Positions 1 to 6,680 are shown, counted from the stretch's first letter. The stretch: 8,267 nt of DNA from SM1-50 sp964467345 (GCA_964467345.1 CAYXPY010000055.1:1-8267), one strand, 5' to 3'. Notes: generated from the letters alone by a model not told the origin. Program-made: numbers and translations.

Positions 1-1
1 T

Positions 2-1156
2 CCTACGAATGCCGCTCTAAATGTCCCACGGAACCTGACCCTAAGCTGGACCGGTGGAGACCCTGATGGTGATCTTGTGACCTTTGATGTGTTTTTCGGC
101 ACCCAGAACCCTCCACCTAAATCTGTATCCAATCAATCCAGTATGGCATTTACCCCGGGTACGTTGTCGTATCAAACAACGTATTATTGGAGGATCATCG
201 CCTGGGATGGATTTGGAGGAAGCACAAGCGGCCCCGTCTGGTCGTTTCGGACGATTGCCTCTGATGGTGGTTCTTCGCAGCCTCCGGGAGGGGATACGAA
301 CCAGACGAATACACCACCGGTTGCTGATGCGTCAAGTAGTGAGCAAAGCGGGTTTGTCGGGTCTTTGCTTGTTTTCAATGGCGCAAGGAGTTATGACCCG
401 GATGGATATCTGACAAGTTGGGTTTGGGATTTTGGTGATGGGACGAACGGAGCAGGAGAGATAATCGTTCATCAATATCAAAACATTGGACTGTATACAG
501 TGACTTTGACAGTGACTGATGAGAAAGGAGCTACGGGGACAGATACGATTACAGTGGATATTCGGATTGCGAACCAGCCTCCAGCCACACCGAACATCAA
601 TGGACCATACAGAGGGTCAAAAAACACGCCTTACGAGTATACCGTGGTATCTACCGATCCTGAAAATGATTTCCTCCAATACACACTCACATGGGGTGAT
701 GGGACCAAAAATACGAGTGGGTTTTTACCTAATAATGCGACATATACCTGTGCGCATTCCTGGGTTACCTCAGGAAAGCATATTATCAGTGCCTCTGCCT
801 TTGATAACATCACCTTTTCGGAAGAAAACACGTGGGTGGTGTTTATCGATGTGATCTTTGTTAAAGCATTTGGGTTCTTGTATGATACAAACAACGATGA
901 GCTGTACGATTCTTTTTATCTCAATACAACCGGTGCTGTGACTAATGTGCAGCGTCTTGAAAATGGCAGTTATCTTCTTGATACGACGGGGGATGGGGCC
1001 TGGGATTCTCTGTTCAACCCATTGACTGGTTCTCTTGGGCCACTGGATTCGGGGACGATGCGTATCGAGAATCCCTGGCTCTTTATTGGTATTATTGTGG
1101 TAGCGTTCGTTCTCATCGCTTGTATCGTCTTTTTGTACAAAAGAAATTATTTTTAA
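2..1156 (+). CDS. PKD-domain surface protein with C-terminal membrane anchor (5' partial)
   Basis: The reading frame is open to the left edge, so this is the C-terminal part of a larger protein. The GTG at 77 is not a convincing start, because the domain sequence continues upstream of it. Domains in order: a fibronectin-III-like module (about 2-262, with LSWTGGDPDGD and YYWRIIAWD); a Thr/Pro/Gly-rich linker; a classic PKD domain (about 308-560, with SYDPDG, WDFGDG and the GLYTVTLTVTD strand); a second, more divergent PKD-like domain (about 575-860, with LTWGDGT); a region with two Asp-rich loops (DTNNDELYD and DTTGDGAWD, about 869-1014) like EF-hand or thrombospondin-3 calcium loops; and a hydrophobic helix (about 1073-1137) followed by KR and the C-terminus. 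This layout fits an exported protein held in the membrane with its domains outside. At least seven N-X-S/T sequons suggest N-glycosylation. No catalytic domain is visible; one could lie in the missing N-terminal part. The function is probably adhesion or extracellular binding, which is inferred. Confidence 0.85.
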   Translation, partial: PTNAALNVPRNLTLSWTGGDPDGDLVTFDVFFGTQNPPPKSVSNQSSMAFTPGTLSYQTTYYWRIIAWDGFGGSTSGPVWSFRTIASDGGSSQPPGGDTNQTNTPPVADASSSEQSGFVGSLLVFNGARSYDPDGYLTSWVWDFGDGTNGAGEIIVHQYQNIGLYTVTLTVTDEKGATGTDTITVDIRIANQPPATPNINGPYRGSKNTPYEYTVVSTDPENDFLQYTLTWGDGTKNTSGFLPNNATYTCAHSWVTSGKHIISASAFDNITFSEENTWVVFIDVIFVKAFGFLYDTNNDELYDSFYLNTTGAVTNVQRLENGSYLLDTTGDGAWDSLFNPLTGSLGPLDSGTMRIENPWLFIGIIVVAFVLIACIVFLYKRNYF

Positions 1157-1223
1157 GAACAAGAGGTTCTACTTATTCAGTTTTCGTCTCATTCACTCTT
1201 GTTATTTACTAATAATCAAAAAT

Positions 1224-1246
1224 ATTTTCTTTATTTTTTTGTTTTT
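1224..1246 (+). terminator. T-rich putative transcription terminator after the PKD protein
   Basis: This T-dominated stretch, including a seven-T run, lies about 70 bases after the stop of the PKD gene. Archaeal RNA polymerase commonly terminates on T-rich tracts in the non-template strand without a stem-loop. No strong hairpin is visible here. The assignment rests on composition and position only. Confidence 0.4.
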
Positions 1247-1265
1247 CGTCATTATTGAATAAGAA

Positions 1266-1275
1266 TTTTTTAATA
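1266..1275 (+). promoter_or_regulatory. Possible TATA box for the phosphatase/glycosyltransferase operon
   Basis: A TTTTTTAATA stretch lies about 35 bases before the ATG at 1310, the likeliest start of the HAD gene. That distance would give a short leader if transcription begins about 25 bases downstream of the box. The whole surrounding region is AT-rich, so the match is weak. Nothing else recognisable was found in 1157-1309. Confidence 0.25.
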
Positions 1276-1373
1276 GGATGATTCTAATAAGAAACAAAAG
1301 CAAAACACCATGCTCTCACAGCTACGCAAAAGCAGAGGCTCCTCATAGTCTTTCCCCTCATTCTCCTCCGTAA

Positions 1374-1473
1374 NNNNNNNNNNNNNNNNNNNNNNNNNNN
1401 NNNNNNNNNNNNNNNNNNNNNNNNNNNNNNNNNNNNNNNNNNNNNNNNNNNNNNNNNNNNNNNNNNNNNNNNN
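1374..1473. other. Scaffold gap of exactly 100 Ns
   Basis: The run is exactly 100 Ns, the usual placeholder for a gap of unknown size, so the true distance is probably different. It falls inside the N-terminal region of the HAD phosphatase. Sequence quality just before the gap is also suspect: the ATG at 1310 meets a stop after 12 codons, while the adjacent frame reads LLIVF from 1339, like the beta strand before HAD motif I. Confidence 0.97.
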
Positions 1474-2055
1474 CATATCGCTGAGAAAAAAGGTTTTTCT
1501 GATCAGCTCTCAGCGGTTCTTTGTTCCACCAAACAGCCATTCGAAAAAAGCTTACAGATAGCCCAATTACTTAAAGGAATGAATGAAAAAGAACTTCTTG
1601 AGATCTTCCGTCAGATACCGCTTCAGGACCATGTGGAACTCATTCTGTCGTTCCTCCGAGAGAAACAGATTAAGACAGCACTTGTCACCGATGGGTATCA
1701 GCGTTTTGCAAACGATTTGAAGAAACGATTGGGTTTGGACTATGCGTTTGCGAACCGACTCATAATCAAGAATCAAGTGGTTACCGGTGATTTGCTTTTC
1801 CAAAATAAGGATCTTCTGCGAAGCAGTGATGGGAAAATCTACTCGATCAACAAACAGTCTGTCTTAGATTTCCTCTGCATGATATTAGACATCTCTGCTG
1901 ATGAAGTCATAGCAGTCGGGGATGGGGTAGTCGACGTTGATATGATAAACGCAGCAGGAATGGGAGTCGCGTACCATGCCCCTGCAGAAGTCCAAAGCCA
2001 GGCTGCTCTGGTGACGGATGATTTGCGATCGATCGTAACCTATATTGAGGGATGA
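1474..2055 (+). CDS. SerB-like HAD phosphatase, candidate glucosyl-3-phosphoglycerate phosphatase (5' broken by gap)
   Basis: The frame is open from the first base after the gap, so the ATG at 1579 is internal: conserved SerB-type cap sequence (FEKSLQIAQLLKG) lies before it. The protein matches archaeal phosphoserine phosphatase-like HAD enzymes, with the segment LGLDYAFANRLIIK almost as in methanogen SerB. Visible catalytic motifs are motif II LVTDGY (Thr codon at 1687), the motif III lysine (codon at 1852) and motif IV GDGVVDVDM (1918-1944). Motif I (DxD, with the nucleophilic Asp) is missing and would lie at or just before the gap; the start is probably the ATG at 1310. The SGGF seen in true phosphoserine phosphatases is TDGY here, which suggests another substrate. 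The gene ends 4 bases before gpgS, so the likely role is dephosphorylating glucosyl-3-phosphoglycerate to glucosylglycerate in the cytoplasm. The HAD family is firm; the substrate is inferred from context. Confidence 0.8.
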   Translation, partial: HIAEKKGFSDQLSAVLCSTKQPFEKSLQIAQLLKGMNEKELLEIFRQIPLQDHVELILSFLREKQIKTALVTDGYQRFANDLKKRLGLDYAFANRLIIKNQVVTGDLLFQNKDLLRSSDGKIYSINKQSVLDFLCMILDISADEVIAVGDGVVDVDMINAAGMGVAYHAPAEVQSQAALVTDDLRSIVTYIEG

Positions 2056-2062
2056 TCATATG
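2050..2062 (+). promoter_or_regulatory. Stop/ribosome-binding/start junction choosing the gpgS ATG
   Basis: GGATGATCATATG contains the TGA stop of the phosphatase (2053-2055) and the ATG of gpgS (2060). A GAGGG / GGATGAT element resembling an archaeal Shine-Dalgarno site lies about 7 bases before the ATG. This favours the ATG at 2060 over the in-frame TTG at 2045, which would overlap the upstream gene. Translation of the two genes is probably coupled. Confidence 0.6.
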
Positions 2063-3262
2063 GATATAAGACAAGATGAAATCACCACGTTGCATGATTT
2101 ACATGTAGACCCGATGCAGTTGAAAAAACACGTCAGTGAGGTTGCAAACGAGATTCCCGTCTCAGTCGTCATACCTATGCTGTATAGTGAGATTAAAAAT
2201 GATGCGTTAAATAACATCCTAGGGCATCTTAATAAATGTGATTATCTCAAGGAAGTCATTATCCCATTGGCAGCGAAAAATGAAGAGGAATTTACTCATG
2301 TTAAAAAATTTTTTTCTCGATTAGCAATCCCAAAACTGATTATTTGGTGCAACGGTCCTAAGATAATGAATCTTCTTACGCAGTTAAAGACGGAAGGGTT
2401 AGATGTGACCAGTTTTAGCGGCAAAGGCCGTGATTTATGGATAGCTCTTGGTATCGCAAGCATCGAGTCGTATGGGATAGCGATTCATGATGCCGATATA
2501 CAAAACTATGATGCATCCCTACCTTCGAAACTGCTCTATCCTTTGCTTGAACCTGAACTTGATTTCAAATTCAATAAAGGATATTATGCACGCACCAGCA
2601 TCGATAAATCAAGGATGTATGGTCGGGTGTTTCGGTTGTTCCTTCATCCTCTTCTGCGTGCACTTGTCGATGTCTTGGGTGATGAGCCTGATTTCATCAG
2701 ATTCCTCCGAGCATTCCGGTATCCGATCTCCGGTGAATTTGCTCTGACTAGTGATCTTGCACGGGACCTTGATATCCCCTATGGATGGGGTGTTGAGATC
2801 GGGGTTATGGCTGAGATTTATCGGAATGTTACTCTCAAGCGGGTCTGTCAGACCGATCTTGGGTTTTATGACCATAAACATCAGGAAATCGGGGATGCTG
2901 GGACCGGGCTTGTGAAGATGAGTGGAGATATCTTCAAAAGCCTCTTACGGGTGTTAATCGAAGAAGACCACATCCAGGTGAACCGGTCGTTTTTACTGTC
3001 GCTGAGAGTCTTATACCATAAAAACGCGAAATCCAGTATCAAAAAGTATCACGCGGATGCTCATTTCAACGGGATACAGTATGATCGACATCTGGAAGAA
3101 TCAATGGTTGAGCAATTCAGTAATCAGATAATGGATGCAGGGCAGAAGTTCACATTGGAACCGGTGTACACCCGTTTGCCAGATTGGTTACGGACGATAT
3201 CTGCGCGGAGACGGATCCGGGAAGAACTCCTCGAAATCGTCCATGAAGAAAATACAGGATGA
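2060..3262 (+). CDS. gpgS: Glucosyl-3-phosphoglycerate synthase (GT81-type)
   Basis: This 400-aa cytoplasmic GT-A transferase should move glucose from a nucleotide donor to 3-phosphoglycerate, the first step of glucosylglycerate synthesis. From the ATG at 2060 the visible landmarks are the first nucleotide-binding strand VSVVIPMLYSE (about residues 34-44), GKG (121-123) followed by RDLW, the metal-binding HDAD (DxD at 144-146), SGEF (224-227), GWGVEIG (242-248) and DLGFYDHKHQ (266-275). The His residues 272 and 274 match the histidine that helps bind metal in mycobacterial GpgS. The overall pattern matches archaeal and bacterial GpgS proteins such as those described from Methanococcoides burtonii and Persephonella marina. 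The gene sits 4 bases after a HAD phosphatase and overlaps or abuts a second transferase, supporting a compatible-solute operon. The family is confident. A mannosyl-3-phosphoglycerate activity, known in some GT81 relatives, cannot be excluded, because donor choice cannot be read here. Confidence 0.87.
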   Translation: MDIRQDEITTLHDLHVDPMQLKKHVSEVANEIPVSVVIPMLYSEIKNDALNNILGHLNKCDYLKEVIIPLAAKNEEEFTHVKKFFSRLAIPKLIIWCNGPKIMNLLTQLKTEGLDVTSFSGKGRDLWIALGIASIESYGIAIHDADIQNYDASLPSKLLYPLLEPELDFKFNKGYYARTSIDKSRMYGRVFRLFLHPLLRALVDVLGDEPDFIRFLRAFRYPISGEFALTSDLARDLDIPYGWGVEIGVMAEIYRNVTLKRVCQTDLGFYDHKHQEIGDAGTGLVKMSGDIFKSLLRVLIEEDHIQVNRSFLLSLRVLYHKNAKSSIKKYHADAHFNGIQYDRHLEESMVEQFSNQIMDAGQKFTLEPVYTRLPDWLRTISARRRIREELLEIVHEENTG

Positions 3263-3270
3263 TGCATATG
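3257..3270 (+). promoter_or_regulatory. Stop/ribosome-binding/start junction choosing the second transferase ATG
   Basis: GGATGATGCATATG repeats almost exactly the junction in front of gpgS. It contains the gpgS stop (TGA, 3260-3262) and ATGs at 3259, 3262 (out of frame) and 3268. By analogy with the first junction the ATG at 3268 is preferred. The ATG at 3259 would give a 4-base ATGA overlap and three more residues, and remains possible. Confidence 0.5.
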
Positions 3271-4509
3271 GACCAGGAATGGAACAAGAATCTGTCACTT
3301 CATAAAGCCCTTCTTGAACGCTGCGCTGCCCTTAAGCCTCTTGATATCGCGGTTGGGGTGTTATGTAAAGATGTGGAAACGACAGTGCTAAATCTGCTCA
3401 ACGTCATCAATGAGGGATTGTATCAACATTTCCCTGAGTATAAAAAAGCTATCATCGTCTCTATCGGTGCCTCGGAGGATAGGACCTCTGAGGTCGTGGA
3501 TTTATTCGAACCCTACAACGGTGTCGACAAAATTGTTACAAACGATATGTATGACGGTGGGAAAGGTGCAGGTGTTCGCACCATCATTGAACTTGCTCAT
3601 GAGACCGAGGCAAAATGTGTGGTGTTGATTGATGGGGATCTTCTAAGCATCAAACCTGTTTGGATTCAGACGATTGCGAATGCAATTATTTATGGTCGAG
3701 CTGACCTTACCGTCCCGTATTATATCAGGGATAAATATGATGGGGTGATTACGAATAACCTTGTCTATCCCTTCACACGAGCCTTGTATGGATTGGATAT
3801 CAGACAACCCATTGCAGGTGAATTTGGTTTGTCAAGGAATTTATACGAAGTTTTGCGCACTCATCCGCTTTTCCCGCCAGACTTTGGGGTGGACATCTTT
3901 ATTGTCACAGTCGCAGCAGCAAAGGAACTGAAGGTAAAAGAAGGGATGTATTCACTTAAAATCCATGAGTCGACCACACGATACCTCGAACCAGAGAAGC
4001 TTCTGGTCCCAATGTTTAAAAAAGTCACTGGTAGTATGTTCGAACTTGCACAGTACTATGAGGAATTTTGGAGGTATCGACCAGTGACAAAAACAAAGGG
4101 GGATTATCGGAACTCGTACAGCAAACGGCCGATCCCTGTCAAAGTTGATGTCGAAAAATTACATCAGATGTTTTCAAAGGAATATTCTTCAAGTAAAGAA
4201 AAGATACGTTGTTATCTGCCTCAGAATGTGTTTCATACGCTTGACAGGCTTATCGAAGATCAAGGATCACTTGATGCGTACCTTTGGGCTGAGATTGTCT
4301 ATAACTTCGCTGCGGCCTATAAACACGCAACGAGTCCTTCTGATAAAAAAAATCTTATTGATCTGTTAAAAACACTCTGGATAGGCCGGTTTGTGAGTTA
4401 CGCTATTGAAGTAAAAGACATGGATTTAAATGAATCGGAGAGGATTCTTCAGAAACAGGCTGAGGTCTTTGAAGAAAAACTACCATACCTGCGATCGATT
4501 TATTCGTAA
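3268..4509 (+). CDS. GT-A glycosyltransferase related to GpgS, possible mannosylglucosyl-3-phosphoglycerate synthase
   Basis: This 413-aa protein keeps the GT-A layout of its neighbour: strand with IAVGVLCKDVETTV near the N-terminus, GGKGAG (GKG at 98-100), LIDGDLL (DGD, the DxD metal site, at 122-124), AGEFGLSR (183-190), FGVDIF (206-211) and KIHEST (His 233, a candidate metal ligand). After about residue 250 there is a long, mostly helical C-terminal region, including WAEIVYNFAAAYKH and GRFVSYAIEVKDMDLNESE, that GpgS lacks. There is no signal peptide or clear membrane segment. The gene is coupled to gpgS through a near-copy of the upstream junction. Tandem placement beside gpgS and a HAD phosphatase suggests it adds a second sugar to glucosyl-(3-phospho)glycerate, as MggA or MggS does for mannosylglucosylglycerate in Petrotoga. 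That role is inferred. It could instead glycosylate another acceptor such as a lipid or polysaccharide precursor. Confidence 0.75.
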   Translation: MDQEWNKNLSLHKALLERCAALKPLDIAVGVLCKDVETTVLNLLNVINEGLYQHFPEYKKAIIVSIGASEDRTSEVVDLFEPYNGVDKIVTNDMYDGGKGAGVRTIIELAHETEAKCVVLIDGDLLSIKPVWIQTIANAIIYGRADLTVPYYIRDKYDGVITNNLVYPFTRALYGLDIRQPIAGEFGLSRNLYEVLRTHPLFPPDFGVDIFIVTVAAAKELKVKEGMYSLKIHESTTRYLEPEKLLVPMFKKVTGSMFELAQYYEEFWRYRPVTKTKGDYRNSYSKRPIPVKVDVEKLHQMFSKEYSSSKEKIRCYLPQNVFHTLDRLIEDQGSLDAYLWAEIVYNFAAAYKHATSPSDKKNLIDLLKTLWIGRFVSYAIEVKDMDLNESERILQKQAEVFEEKLPYLRSIYS

Positions 4510-4544
4510 ATGTTTTTGAATCATTGGGTTTTCCCTGAACAGTA

Positions 4545-4554
4545 ATTATTTAAA
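4545..4554 (+). promoter_or_regulatory. Possible TATA box upstream of the CorB-like gene
   Basis: ATTATTTAAA lies in the 107-base gap between the second transferase and the CorB-like gene, about 63 bases before the ATG at 4617. Transcription starting about 25 bases downstream would leave a leader of roughly 40 bases. There is no clear Shine-Dalgarno site before 4617. This would make corB its own unit rather than the fourth gene of the operon. Confidence 0.3.
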
Positions 4555-4616
4555 CTCACTAGTTATTTTCTCATCCAATTGAGATTTGAAAGAATTACCC
4601 TGTAGACACGAATGAA

Positions 4617-5624
4617 ATGATATGGATTGTTATTAGTATTGTCATCATCATTTGCCTTGTATGCATTTCTGCATTTTTTTCTGGTGCAGAGATGGCGTTT
4701 GTATCGATTAATCGCGCAGTAGTGAAAGATAAGGTTCAAGAGGGCGATAAGCACGCGATCGTGTTAGATAAGCTTTTGCAGAAACCAGATACGGTTATTA
4801 GCGCGGTTGTGATAGGAAATAACCTTGTCAATATTTTTGCTTCTATTCTTGCTGGCACGATCGCTACCATGGTATTTGGGAATGTTGGTATCGGTATTGC
4901 AACATTCCTGATGATGTTTGTCGTAATCATCTTTGGGGAGAGTACTCCGAAGAGTTTTGGTTTTCAGAATATGAGTTTTGCGTTACGAGTCTCCCGGGTT
5001 CTTGCGTTTGTCACCTGGTTATTTCATCCGTTCGTTGTGCTTGTCGCAAAAATTTCAGATGGATTGATTCTGATGACCGGGGGAAAAAAGCATGGTCGGT
5101 CTCGAGTCACCGAAAAAGAGATTATGGCGATGATGAGACTTGGTGAGGCGGAAGGGACGATTGAACGAGATGAACGGGAGATGGTAAAAGGAGTCTTTAA
5201 GTTTGATGAGACCCGGGCTTCTGAGATTTACACGGTAAAAGAAAAAGTCCTTTTTATTCATGAAAATATGTCTCTTGCCGGGTTAATTCACACATCGATG
5301 TCTTCAGGTTTTTCTCGATTTCCGGTGTACAGAACTGATTATGATGATATCGTCGGTATGGTGCATGTGAAGGATACCTTAAAAATGGACGATAAGACAC
5401 TTCCTGTGAAATCGATTATACGCCCGATGCTGAAGATTGATTCGAATATGAAGGCTGATGATGTCTTGCGTCTGATGAAGTTGAAAAAAACCCATCTTGC
5501 TTTGTTGCAGACCCCTGACGGGAAGACCAAGGGTCTGGTTTCCATGGAGGATGTCATTGAGGAGATTTTTGGGGAAATCGCTGATGAGCATGACCTTGAA
5601 CATTATTCTTATGATAGCGTCTGA
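4617..5624 (+). CDS. CorB/CNNM-family membrane protein (DUF21 plus CBS pair), probable magnesium/cation transporter
   Basis: This 335-aa membrane protein has an N-terminal DUF21 (CNNM) domain with four hydrophobic segments (about residues 1-20, 58-86, 89-106 and 122-152). Family signatures are FFSGAEMAF (20-28), GNNLVN (67-72) and FGESTPKSFGFQN (106-118). An acidic helix with LGEAEGTIERDEREMV (175-190) leads into a CBS pair (about 200-256 and 264-322) ending in the typical EDVIEEIFGEIADEHD. Archaeal CorB proteins of this kind export or exchange Mg2+, with the CBS pair sensing ATP/Mg2+. The C-terminal CorC/HlyC domain found in many bacterial members is absent, as expected for short archaeal forms. 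The usual TPR triplet near the first CBS domain is not seen; the protein reads SEIYTVKEKV there. The ATG at 4617 is chosen because the ATG at 4612 stops at once. The family is confident, the transported ion less so. Confidence 0.85.
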   Translation: MIWIVISIVIIICLVCISAFFSGAEMAFVSINRAVVKDKVQEGDKHAIVLDKLLQKPDTVISAVVIGNNLVNIFASILAGTIATMVFGNVGIGIATFLMMFVVIIFGESTPKSFGFQNMSFALRVSRVLAFVTWLFHPFVVLVAKISDGLILMTGGKKHGRSRVTEKEIMAMMRLGEAEGTIERDEREMVKGVFKFDETRASEIYTVKEKVLFIHENMSLAGLIHTSMSSGFSRFPVYRTDYDDIVGMVHVKDTLKMDDKTLPVKSIIRPMLKIDSNMKADDVLRLMKLKKTHLALLQTPDGKTKGLVSMEDVIEEIFGEIADEHDLEHYSYDSV

Positions 5625-5640
5625 ATAAACCCTGTGGTGG

Positions 5641-5670
5641 ATTGAATGATTCAATGGGGTTGTATCTTTT
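5641..5670 (+). terminator. Palindrome and T-rich tail between convergent genes
   Basis: A perfect 15-base inverted repeat, ATTGAAT-G-ATTCAAT (5641-5655), lies in the 64-base space between the ends of the convergent CorB-like and Lrp-type genes. It is flanked by AACCC (5628-5632) and GGGTT (5657-5661), which can extend the stem past a left-side bulge, and is followed by TATCTTTT. This fits a terminator for the + strand gene and perhaps for both. A palindromic protein-binding site is the alternative. Confidence 0.45.
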
Positions 5671-5688
5671 GACAGAGTTCCGTGTGTC

Positions 5689-6654
5689 TCATATATGGAA
5701 TGGTGACCAGTTGATGACGTATTCTTTGTAGACATGGGAGACATCATAATAGACGTAGTTTTGGAGGAATTGTTCTTTGAATTTCTCTAATATCCCCCGT
5801 AGCATCTCATCGTTTTCGACGTAGATTTCAACTGAGAGGTCGTATTTCCCTAGCATCTCATGTGCGAAGAGACAGCTGTTTGTTTTATCGAAGTAGGCAA
5901 TGATTCGTGGGATGACAATGGGGTCGTTTAATGCGATGTCAATTTGGATTCGTTCGCGTTTCAGTTTCACGAGATTCAGATCAAGTGTGTACGCAACGAT
6001 GATTCCTTGTTTTTCCATTTTTCTTAAATGATATTCGATTAATCGTGAATCGACCTGTTGGAGTTGTGCGATGTCGCTGAGTTTCGTACGTGCGTTTGTT
6101 GCAATGCTTTTTATGATACCAAGGTCTAGCTTATCTAGGGCGTAGTGTTTTCTTTCCATATGGTTGCAGGTTTTTTTTATGGTTTTTCCTTCTGAGAGGA
6201 ATTTCTGGTTGAGTTTGTGGGTTTTTGTCATCATCATGATGTTTTTTTCTTCGACGTGTCGTCCATATTGGTTAAAGAAGCATTGGAGGAAGCCTTTCAA
6301 TTCGGCTGGGTTTTTTTGAATGGTGAGAAATACTAAGTCGAATGGTCCTTCCATGATTCTGAGATTGGCGCATGTCGGGTCATTGGTGATATAATCGATT
6401 ATCTCGGTTTCTGTTGATGCGGTGAGTTTGTTGAATTTTAGGAAAACCCGGTAGTAGCAGTATCCAAAGAGGGATGCGTTGAAAATCGTATAAAGTCTGT
6501 TGATCCAGTTGTTTTTCTGCAATCGTTTGATGCGATAATTCACGGTTTCTTTTGGTATTTTTAATTTTTTCGCGATTTTTGAAGCTGAGGTTCTTGAATC
6601 GATATCCAATTCAAAGAGAATTTTTTTATCATATGCGTCTAATTGTTCTTTCAT
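5689..6654 (-). CDS. Double-module Lrp/AsnC-family transcriptional regulator
   Basis: This 321-aa protein consists of two Lrp-like halves. Residues about 8-55 form an AsnC-type HTH (LDAYDKKILFELDIDSR ... IPKETVNYRIKRLQKNNWI), followed by a RAM-like alpha/beta domain (about 60-145). Residues about 174-222 form a second HTH (LDKLDLGIIKSIATNAR ... RLIEYHLRKMEKQGII), followed by a second RAM-like domain (about 230-312). Ordinary Lrp proteins have one such unit of about 150 residues. The two HTHs differ clearly, and the linker (145-173) is rich in Lys and His. It should bind DNA in the cytoplasm and sense a small molecule, often an amino acid in this family, but neither ligand nor targets can be read. 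The gene diverges from a PAC2 gene, and the shared 200-base region may carry its own operator. The ATG at 6654 follows a weak GAG and an AT-rich box, so the mRNA may be nearly leaderless. Confidence 0.88.
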   Translation of the reverse strand: MKEQLDAYDKKILFELDIDSRTSASKIAKKLKIPKETVNYRIKRLQKNNWINRLYTIFNASLFGYCYYRVFLKFNKLTASTETEIIDYITNDPTCANLRIMEGPFDLVFLTIQKNPAELKGFLQCFFNQYGRHVEEKNIMMMTKTHKLNQKFLSEGKTIKKTCNHMERKHYALDKLDLGIIKSIATNARTKLSDIAQLQQVDSRLIEYHLRKMEKQGIIVAYTLDLNLVKLKRERIQIDIALNDPIVIPRIIAYFDKTNSCLFAHEMLGKYDLSVEIYVENDEMLRGILEKFKEQFLQNYVYYDVSHVYKEYVINWSPFHI

Positions 6655-6680
6655 TTTTACTCAAATCTTCATGGAGTGGT

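Noticed and set aside
770..1162. Long minus-strand reading frame antisense to the PKD gene
   Set aside because: It is a shadow frame. The + strand frame has clear PKD, loop and membrane-helix features, while this one has none.
1278..1373. Small ORF beginning at the ATG at 1278
   Set aside because: It encodes about 31 residues with no family resemblance, stops at the edge of the gap, and overlaps the likelier phosphatase start region in another frame.
1270..1540. Minus-strand reading frames across the N run
   Set aside because: They exist only because unknown bases contain no stops, and their flanks conflict with the well-supported + strand phosphatase.
2045..2059. TTG at 2045 as the start of gpgS
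   Set aside because: It overlaps the upstream gene, has no ribosome-binding site at the right distance, and adds only five unconserved residues. The ATG at 2060 is well placed.
4526..4535. GGG-TTTT-CCC as a hairpin terminator after the second transferase
   Set aside because: The stem is only three base pairs, with no strong T run directly after it.
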